Origin: Candidatus Cloacimonas sp. 4484_140
GTDB taxonomy: Bacteria > Cloacimonadota > Cloacimonadia > JGIOTU-2
Length of the DNA stretch: 12,333 nt
NCBI GenBank assembly: GCA_002049945.1
Contig: MVCT01000051.1
Coordinates: 1-12,333 of the forward strand
Reading direction: 5' to 3'
In this document: one piece after another, positions 7,705 to 12,333 of the stretch
Layout of the letters: every line of letters starts with the position of its first letter
Position numbering within the stretch: the stretch's first letter is position 1
Notes under the pieces: generated by a model
The model's database searches: none
What the model saw: only the letters and a program-made list of their open reading frames with translations
What the model was told of the DNA's origin: nothing
Translations under genes and position numbers: made by a program

Positions 7705-7916
7705 TTAACGTAGTAGTATCATTTTCTTCGTGTCTTCAGTTTTTCCGTTAACACTCATTTTGTATAAATAAATACCAGATCTCTGCATAATTCCATTTTC
7801 ATCTTTCCCATCCCAACAAGCAACCTTTGGTTTCTGTTTGCTATCATCAAATTCTGCATGATCATTGTATATACATTTAATAGTTGACCTTTATAATATA
7901 TTTTCCATTTAAAACC
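7705..7916 (-). pseudogene. Remnant of a secreted protein's C-terminal sorting domain (T9SS type A / FlgD-Ig-like), frameshifted
   Basis: There is no intact gene here, but the minus strand reads VACWDGKDENGIMQRSGIYL, then YKMSVNGKTEDTKKMILLR and a TAA at 7705-7707. This is the typical last part of secretion-system C-terminal sorting domains, which direct secreted proteins of FCB bacteria to the cell surface. The frame is open only to 7890 and has no start codon. Upstream, a second frame reads FKWKIYYKGQLL (7911-7878), matching the expected KIYNIKGQLVK segment. So a one-base indel near 7878-7883 splits the domain across two frames. A stop at 7917-7919 ends the similarity just before the ATPase gene. 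About 60-70 residues remain; the rest of the protein is gone. The domain call comes from motif recognition. Confidence 0.65.
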
Positions 7917-7942
7917 TTAAATGAATTAATCAGGAGATAAAA

Positions 7943-9169
7943 CTGTTAAAAAGAAATTTATATTTTGAATGTTTGAATCATCTCCAGAATGATGAAGTAA
8001 CAATTATTACTGGAGCAAGACAGGTTGGTAAAACCACTATTCTTAAGCAAATTGAGAACTATCTAATAGAAAAGGGATTTCCAGCTTTTTACGTTAATTT
8101 AGAAGATCCCGATTACTTGCATCTACTTAATGACCACCCCAGAAATATATTTAATCTTTTTTCTTTACCTGAAGATCGAAAGATATACTTTCTTGTTGAT
8201 GAAGTTCAGTATCTCAATAACCCATCAAATTTTCTAAAATACTTATACGATGAATTTTCAAAAAAGATAAAATTGATTGTAAGTGGTTCTTCTGCATTTT
8301 ATATGGATACAAAATTTAAGGATTCATTGGTAGGTCGAAAGAAAGTATTCATTTTATATACTTTGTCTTTTGATGAATTCCTTAAATTTAACAATAAACC
8401 TACTCTGGCGAGATTAATTTCTGAAATTCCATATCAATCTTTGACTATTGAAAATTTGCCGTTTACAGAACAGCGTGAGATTTCTTACTATATTGACCGG
8501 TATTTAATTCATGGAGGATATCCAAGAGTTGTCCTGGCATCAACGGACAAAGAGAAAAAGGAATTATTGAATGAATTATTATACTCATATATCAAGAAGG
8601 ATATTATGGAATCTGGAATAAAGAATCAGCAAAAAGCGCTGGAATTGCTTAAAATTTTGAGTGACCAGATTAGCAGTTTATTAAATACAAATACTTTATC
8701 AAAACTTCTAAGAGTATCTACAACAGCAATTGATAATTATATTCATACTCTCAAAAAGTCTTTCCATATTGCTACGGTTTCGCCATATTTTACTAATATA
8801 AGAAAAGAGATAAAAAAGATGCCTAAGATGTATTTCCTGGATTTGGGTTTGAGAAATGCTTTGATAAGAAATTTTAATTTAACTAATTATCGTCAGGATA
8901 TAAGAAAATTATATGAAAATTTTATTTTCCGTCAATTCCTTGATAGATTACCTATTGAACGAATACATTTCTGGCGAACTCAACAGCAGAATGAGGTAGA
9001 TTTTGTTCTGGATGAAAAGAATGTTTATGAAGTGAAATATAACCTTGCAAATTTTGTTCTCTCCAAGTATAAAAAATTTATTAGTTTATATCCAGACAGG
9101 ATTTTCAATGTTGTCTATAGAATAGGCAAGGCAGATAAGTTTGAGAATGTATTTTATAGAAAATTCTGA
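7943..9169 (+). CDS. AAA+ ATPase with DUF4143 (AAA_14 / nuclease-like C-terminus)
   Basis: About 408 residues if started at CTG 7943 (LLKRNLYFECLNHLQ...), or 398 from TTG 7973. I prefer the CTG: AGGAGA at 7932-7937 is five bases before it, whereas the TTG has no such site, and family members usually begin with a LKRNLY-like segment before the P-loop. No ATG is in frame upstream. In TTG numbering: Walker A GARQVGKT (14-21), Walker B FLVDEVQ (73-79), a SGSS sensor segment (104-107), a GR finger (121-122) and SFDEFL. A winged-helix-like part includes LSKLLRVSTTAIDNYIHTLK (241-260). The C-terminal ENFIFRQF...NEVDFVL...YEVKYN resembles a PD-(D/E)XK nuclease fold (Asp343, Glu353, Lys355). The family is common and mobile in bacteria and archaea, and its role is not settled. 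The gene looks more AT-rich than its neighbours and stands alone beside a gene remnant. Confidence 0.88.
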   Translation: MLKRNLYFECLNHLQNDEVTIITGARQVGKTTILKQIENYLIEKGFPAFYVNLEDPDYLHLLNDHPRNIFNLFSLPEDRKIYFLVDEVQYLNNPSNFLKYLYDEFSKKIKLIVSGSSAFYMDTKFKDSLVGRKKVFILYTLSFDEFLKFNNKPTLARLISEIPYQSLTIENLPFTEQREISYYIDRYLIHGGYPRVVLASTDKEKKELLNELLYSYIKKDIMESGIKNQQKALELLKILSDQISSLLNTNTLSKLLRVSTTAIDNYIHTLKKSFHIATVSPYFTNIRKEIKKMPKMYFLDLGLRNALIRNFNLTNYRQDIRKLYENFIFRQFLDRLPIERIHFWRTQQQNEVDFVLDEKNVYEVKYNLANFVLSKYKKFISLYPDRIFNVVYRIGKADKFENVFYRKF

Positions 9170-9217
9170 CAGGTGAATTTATAATATTGAAAATTTTTTC
9201 AAACCATAGCAATTATT

Positions 9218-9946
9218 TCATGTCAGGATCGAATAAAAATATTCTTTCGCTTTAACGATTGCAGTTTTTATATTATAATTCTGTGCAAGAAATGCAGTAA
9301 TTGCAGAGGAAATAAGACAGCCGGTGCCGTGTACACGCGATAAGTTTTTATCAATAGCAGAAAAGGAATCGATATTATTTCCTTTAATGAGATAATCCTT
9401 AATATCACCCCCACATTTTAGATGCCCCCCTTTTGCAAAAATAAAGTTATTATATTTCTTAGAAAGTAATCTTCCAGCTTCGATAAGTTCTTTTTCGCTT
9501 GAAATAGACATCCTGCTCAGAGTTTCCAATTCTGGAATGTTAGGAGTAATAATATCTGCGATAAATAGGAAATCATCTTTCATAAAGGAGAAATCCTTCT
9601 CATCAAGAAAGGAGTATTCATCACTCGCGATTAAGATTGGATCGATCACAATATTTTCTTTCACATATTTTTTCACGAAATATGAAATGCATTCCATGAT
9701 TTCCTGATTGAACACCACACCTATCTTTACTGCTGAGATATGATAATTTTCTAAAATTGTTTTTAATTGATTTTCTACATCATCGACTGGTAGTGCTTTT
9801 GCATAGAAAACTTTTTGGTTAGTCTGAGCAGTGATGCCGGTTATGACAGAAAGCCCATTCACGCCAATATCATGAAATGTCTTGAGGTCTCGTTGAATGC
9901 CTGCTCCACCTGAAGTATCACTCGCTGCTATTGTTAAACAATTCAA
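9218..9946 (-). CDS. thiD: Hydroxymethylpyrimidine/phosphomethylpyrimidine kinase ThiD
   Basis: A 242-residue ribokinase-fold enzyme, slightly shorter than the usual 255-270. It phosphorylates HMP and HMP-phosphate with ATP to give HMP-diphosphate for thiamine synthesis. Seen motifs: AASDTSGGAGIQRDLKTF (7-24), the substrate pocket TAQTN (39-43), TPNIPEL (134-140), KGGHL (172-176) and HGTGC (206-210) with the catalytic-base Cys210. The start is TTG: 4 bp after the thiC stop, with AAGGA inside the thiC 3' end about 8 bases before it, and the N-terminal alignment begins right there. It is the last gene of the thi operon and meets the ATPase gene tail to tail across 48 bp that hold only an AT-rich weak inverted repeat. 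Its sequence looks more AT-rich than thiC and thiM. Confidence 0.93.
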   Translation of the reverse strand: MNCLTIAASDTSGGAGIQRDLKTFHDIGVNGLSVITGITAQTNQKVFYAKALPVDDVENQLKTILENYHISAVKIGVVFNQEIMECISYFVKKYVKENIVIDPILIASDEYSFLDEKDFSFMKDDFLFIADIITPNIPELETLSRMSISSEKELIEAGRLLSKKYNNFIFAKGGHLKCGGDIKDYLIKGNNIDSFSAIDKNLSRVHGTGCLISSAITAFLAQNYNIKTAIVKAKEYFYSILT

Positions 9947-9950
9947 CTTT

Positions 9951-11219
9951 CTAATCCTTAGAAGTCTTTATCGCACATAATTTTCCGCACATTGTGCACA
10001 CATCTTCGGAGAAGTCTTCGCTTGCCTTGCGTCTTTTCTTAGCCAAAAGCGGATCGATCGAAGTTTCATACTGTCCTTCCCAATTTAATTCAGAACGGAA
10101 TTTAGAAATTCTATTATCTCTATCCATACTACCGGGAATGCCATTGGCAATATCAGCAGAATGAGCAGCGATTTTCGCAGCGATCACACCTACCCGCACA
10201 TCGTCCTTAGTAGGAAGGCATAGATGCTCTGATGGTGTCACATAGCAGAGAAAATCTGCACCATAATACGCTGCAAGGGTTCCACCGATGGCACTGGTAA
10301 TGTGGTCATAACCGGGAGCAATATCTGTTGTAATTGGACCAAGCACATAGAAAGGAGCTCCATGACAGAGAGATTTCTGCAGGCGTACATTTGCTTCGAT
10401 CTGATGGAATGGAATATGTCCGGGACCCTCGATCATAGCTTGCACATTTGCCTTTAAAGCTCGTTGTTGAAGCTCGCCGAGAGTAATAAGTTCCTGAAAC
10501 TGTCCCGCATCACTGGCATCTGCCAGGCAACCGGGACGCAAACCGTCACCCAAGCTGAGAGTTACATCATATTTATAAGCAATATCCAGTAGTCTGTCAT
10601 AGTATTCATAGAGTGGATTTTCCTTTTTGTGAATCTTCATCCATTTAATAAGCAGCGAGCCACCTCTGCTCACCACCCCGAGTAAGCGTGGCTGTTTTTT
10701 CATTGCATCAACAGCTTTCTCGGTAATTCCGCAGTGGACAGTAATATAATCCACGCCTTCGTCACACTGTTTTTCTATTGAATTAAAAAGCTGGTCAACG
10801 GACATCTCAGCGATATCGTGATCCTTTTCAAGAAGTTCTGCCGCAACCTGATAGATCGGAACAGTGCCCACCATTACCGGTGATTGATGAAGGATTACTT
10901 TTCGAATTTTTGAGAGATCCCCACCGGTGGAGAGATCCATCACGCTGTCTGAGCCATAGGCGACAGAGACTTTCAACTTTTCAAGCTCCTCCTTTATATC
11001 AAAATGATCTGGAGAGGTGCCGATATTTGCATTTATCTTTGTGCGAAGTTTATTTCCGATTCCGATCGGCTGAAATTTTCTTCCGATATTTTTAGGGATT
11101 ACGATATGTCCTGCAGCAATCTCATCTTTGAGCCATTTTACTTCACGATTTTCGTCTTTGGCGACAATTCGCATATCCTTAGTGATGATTCCTTTTTTTG
11201 CCTGTTCAAGTAATGTCAT
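9951..11219 (-). CDS. thiC: Phosphomethylpyrimidine synthase ThiC (short, radical SAM)
   Basis: A 422-residue cytosolic enzyme that rearranges aminoimidazole ribotide to HMP-phosphate using S-adenosylmethionine and a [4Fe-4S] cluster. Conserved stretches: INANIGTSP (62-70), AYGSDSVMDLSTGGD (87-101), TVHCGIT (160-166), RGGSLL (185-190), LGDGLRPGCLADASDAGQ (223-240), EGPGHIP (264-270) and GPITTDIAPGYDHI (294-307). The C-terminal cluster motif is CTMCGKLC (Cys408, 411, 415), spaced CX2CX3C. This is one residue tighter than the CX2CX4C of E. coli-type ThiC, but as I recall it is usual in the short forms of Clostridia and Thermotoga, which also lack the N-terminal extension. AGAAGG just before the ATG serves as ribosome-binding site. 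It is the third gene of thiE-thiM-thiC-thiD. Confidence 0.96.
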   Translation of the reverse strand: MTLLEQAKKGIITKDMRIVAKDENREVKWLKDEIAAGHIVIPKNIGRKFQPIGIGNKLRTKINANIGTSPDHFDIKEELEKLKVSVAYGSDSVMDLSTGGDLSKIRKVILHQSPVMVGTVPIYQVAAELLEKDHDIAEMSVDQLFNSIEKQCDEGVDYITVHCGITEKAVDAMKKQPRLLGVVSRGGSLLIKWMKIHKKENPLYEYYDRLLDIAYKYDVTLSLGDGLRPGCLADASDAGQFQELITLGELQQRALKANVQAMIEGPGHIPFHQIEANVRLQKSLCHGAPFYVLGPITTDIAPGYDHITSAIGGTLAAYYGADFLCYVTPSEHLCLPTKDDVRVGVIAAKIAAHSADIANGIPGSMDRDNRISKFRSELNWEGQYETSIDPLLAKKRRKASEDFSEDVCTMCGKLCAIKTSKD

Positions 11220-11269
11220 AGTACCTTCTTTTAATAAATTTATTTCTTCATATAATGCATGAATCTAAC

Positions 11270-12073
11270 TTAGAGTGCAATAATCTTCTGCATCCAGTCA
11301 CATACCTCATCCATTTTAAAGAGTTCATCGAAAAATTTTTGTTTGAATGCAAAGGGTGTAAAGGTCTCACTTGCGGCTTTTTCTGCTGCGATCTCGTACA
11401 CAGATAAACCTGCAGCGCACACTTTGCCATAGTCTTTGTCGATAGCGCAGAAACAACCCAGAACCGATGCTGCCATGCACCCTGTGCCAACAATCTGTCC
11501 CATGAGCGGATGGCCATTTTTAACGACATACACATCTTCTTTCCATGCAACAATATCTTCCGGAGCTGTTATGACGACCCCTGCATTTCTTTCTTTTGCG
11601 AGCTTCTTTGCAACCTTTACAAGATCAAGCTGTACGTCCACTGCCTCGACGCCCTTTGTTACAACGTCCTCACCTGCAAGTTTGGCAATTTCTGAAGCAT
11701 TCCCTTTAATGATATTAATATGACATTCATCAAGAAGTTCGAAAGCTTTTTTATCCCGAAATGGAGTTGCACCGACACCAACTGCATCGAGAACAACAGG
11801 AATCCCTTTTTTATTTGCAGCTTTTGCAGCAATTTTCATAGATTCGACTAACTCTGTGGTTAGTGTGCCTATATTCAGAACCAGCGCATCTGACAATTTG
11901 ACCATATCAGCTACTTCTTCTTTTGCATGCGCCATAATGGGAAGTCCGCCGGTAAGCCGAACGATATTTGCGCAATCTGCGATCGAAACCCAGTTGGTAA
12001 TGTGATGGATCAGCGGATTGGTATTTCTGATCTTTTGTAAATAGGTGTATAATGGTAAATGGAGTTCTTGCAT
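11270..12073 (-). CDS. thiM: Hydroxyethylthiazole kinase ThiM
   Basis: A 267-residue ribokinase-fold enzyme that phosphorylates 4-methyl-5-(2-hydroxyethyl)thiazole, a salvage step feeding ThiE. I start it at the ATG at 12073, not the in-frame ATG at 12130: 12073 has GAGGA five to six bases upstream (shared with the thiE stop TGA), gives the usual family length, and avoids 50 bp of overlap with thiE. Motifs: NPLIHHITNWVS (19-30), CANIVRLTGGLPIMAHAKEE (34-53), LNIGTL (66-71), VVLDAVGVGATPFR (93-106), IIKGNASEI (121-129) and GTGCMAAS (196-203) with catalytic-base Cys199. The usual LDPVG reads LDAVG here, a mild change. A 50-bp gap separates it from thiC. Confidence 0.95.
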   Translation of the reverse strand: MQELHLPLYTYLQKIRNTNPLIHHITNWVSIADCANIVRLTGGLPIMAHAKEEVADMVKLSDALVLNIGTLTTELVESMKIAAKAANKKGIPVVLDAVGVGATPFRDKKAFELLDECHINIIKGNASEIAKLAGEDVVTKGVEAVDVQLDLVKVAKKLAKERNAGVVITAPEDIVAWKEDVYVVKNGHPLMGQIVGTGCMAASVLGCFCAIDKDYGKVCAAGLSVYEIAAEKAASETFTPFAFKQKFFDELFKMDEVCDWMQKIIAL

Positions 12074-12080
12074 GATATCC

Positions 12081-12333
12081 TCATTTCTTATTATATTTCT
12101 TGATGATTTCTTGTATTTTTCGAATTTCATTTTCAGGATCAGGTGCGGTCAGGATCGCTGAAATAATTGCCACGCCATGCACTCCGGTATCTAAAATTTC
12201 TTTTAAATTTTGAGTATTGATACCGCCGATGGCGACAATTGGTATTGTGGTTTTATTGATTATTTCCTTAAGATTTTCTAATCCAATGGGTGGGGGAGTG
12301 TCCAGTTTAGTTTGAGTCGCAAATATTGGTCCG
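12081..12333 (-). CDS. thiE: Thiamine-phosphate synthase ThiE (C-terminal part, runs off the window)
   Basis: About 83 C-terminal residues plus the TGA stop (12081-12083); the start lies beyond the right edge. The fragment begins GPIFATQTKLDTPPPIGLEN, the phosphate-binding and product-binding stretch of ThiE, followed by IPIVAIGGIN and TGVHGVAIISAILTAPDP, the last two phosphate-gripping loops of the TIM barrel. ThiE joins HMP-diphosphate and thiazole phosphate to thiamine phosphate. The Thr in FATQTK replaces nothing critical: most family members read FPTxTK. The stop overlaps the thiM ribosome-binding site, so the two genes are tightly coupled. TenI-like paralogues share the fold, but the GPIF...TK motif and the thi neighbours favour ThiE. 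Confidence 0.9.
   Translation of the reverse strand, partial: GPIFATQTKLDTPPPIGLENLKEIINKTTIPIVAIGGINTQNLKEILDTGVHGVAIISAILTAPDPENEIRKIQEIIKKYNKK

Noticed and set aside
7638..7751. Small plus-strand ORF of 37 residues with a very strong GGAGGAG just before ATG 7638 and one possible membrane helix
   Set aside because: It overlaps the sorting-domain remnant on the other strand, the spacing to the ATG is tight, no promoter is apparent, and the hydrophobicity may only mirror AT-rich DNA.
9186..9201. TTGAAAATTTTTTCAA inverted repeat between the ATPase gene and thiD as a terminator
   Set aside because: It is all but free of G/C pairs and has a 2-nt loop, so a stable hairpin is unlikely.
10880..11213. 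Plus-strand ORFs opposite thiC and thiM
   Set aside because: They are shadows of well-conserved minus-strand enzymes with no ribosome-binding sites or family resemblance.
11220..11269. TPP riboswitch upstream of thiC
   Set aside because: The 50-bp gap is too short for a THI element, and no conserved CUGAGA core was seen; any riboswitch would precede the first gene, outside the window.
12074..12130. Extended ThiM start at the in-frame ATG at 12130
   Set aside because: The extra 19 residues overlap the thiE coding sequence, are unlike ThiM N-termini and have no ribosome-binding site; the ATG at 12073 has GAGGA at proper spacing.

Overview
The window is AT-rich (roughly 38% G+C by eye), densely coding DNA that uses the standard bacterial code. 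It looks chromosomal, from a Gram-negative bacterium with an outer membrane. Three things point to the FCB superphylum (Bacteroidota, Cloacimonadota, Marinimicrobia and relatives): a serine-palmitoyltransferase-like enzyme very close to the Bacteroides type, a patatin/Omp85 outer-membrane protein, and a decayed C-terminal sorting domain of the WDGKDENG...SGIY type. I cannot fix the phylum from sequence alone; Cloacimonadota is a guess.

Layout. Positions 1-2111 (+) hold the end of a RecQ-family helicase fused to a phosphoribosyltransferase (PRTase), followed with no gap by a divergent DprA/Smf-family protein. From memory, this pairing matches the domain make-up of the PsyrTA and ShosTA toxin-antitoxin defence systems, and it is the most interesting system here. 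Positions 2175-3353 (-) encode an alpha-oxoamine synthase, probably serine palmitoyltransferase. It is divergent from 3534-5855 (+), a secreted patatin phospholipase with POTRA repeats and an Omp85 barrel. A 147-bp convergent gap follows, holding a palindromic repeat-like element.

Positions 6003-7622 (-) are a two-gene operon: a dolichol-kinase-like CTP-dependent lipid kinase and a DPM1/GtrB-type family 2 glycosyltransferase. Together they could make a polyprenyl-phosphate sugar. Positions 7705-7916 (-) carry a frameshifted remnant of a secreted protein's sorting domain. It abuts an AAA+ ATPase of the DUF4143 family (7943-9169, +), which probably starts at CTG.

The right end (9218-12333, -) is a thiamine operon in the order thiE (partial), thiM, thiC, thiD. 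It makes and phosphorylates the pyrimidine moiety (ThiC, ThiD), salvages the thiazole (ThiM) and joins the two (ThiE). Its promoter and any TPP riboswitch lie beyond the right edge. No tRNA, rRNA, CRISPR array or complete insertion sequence was seen.
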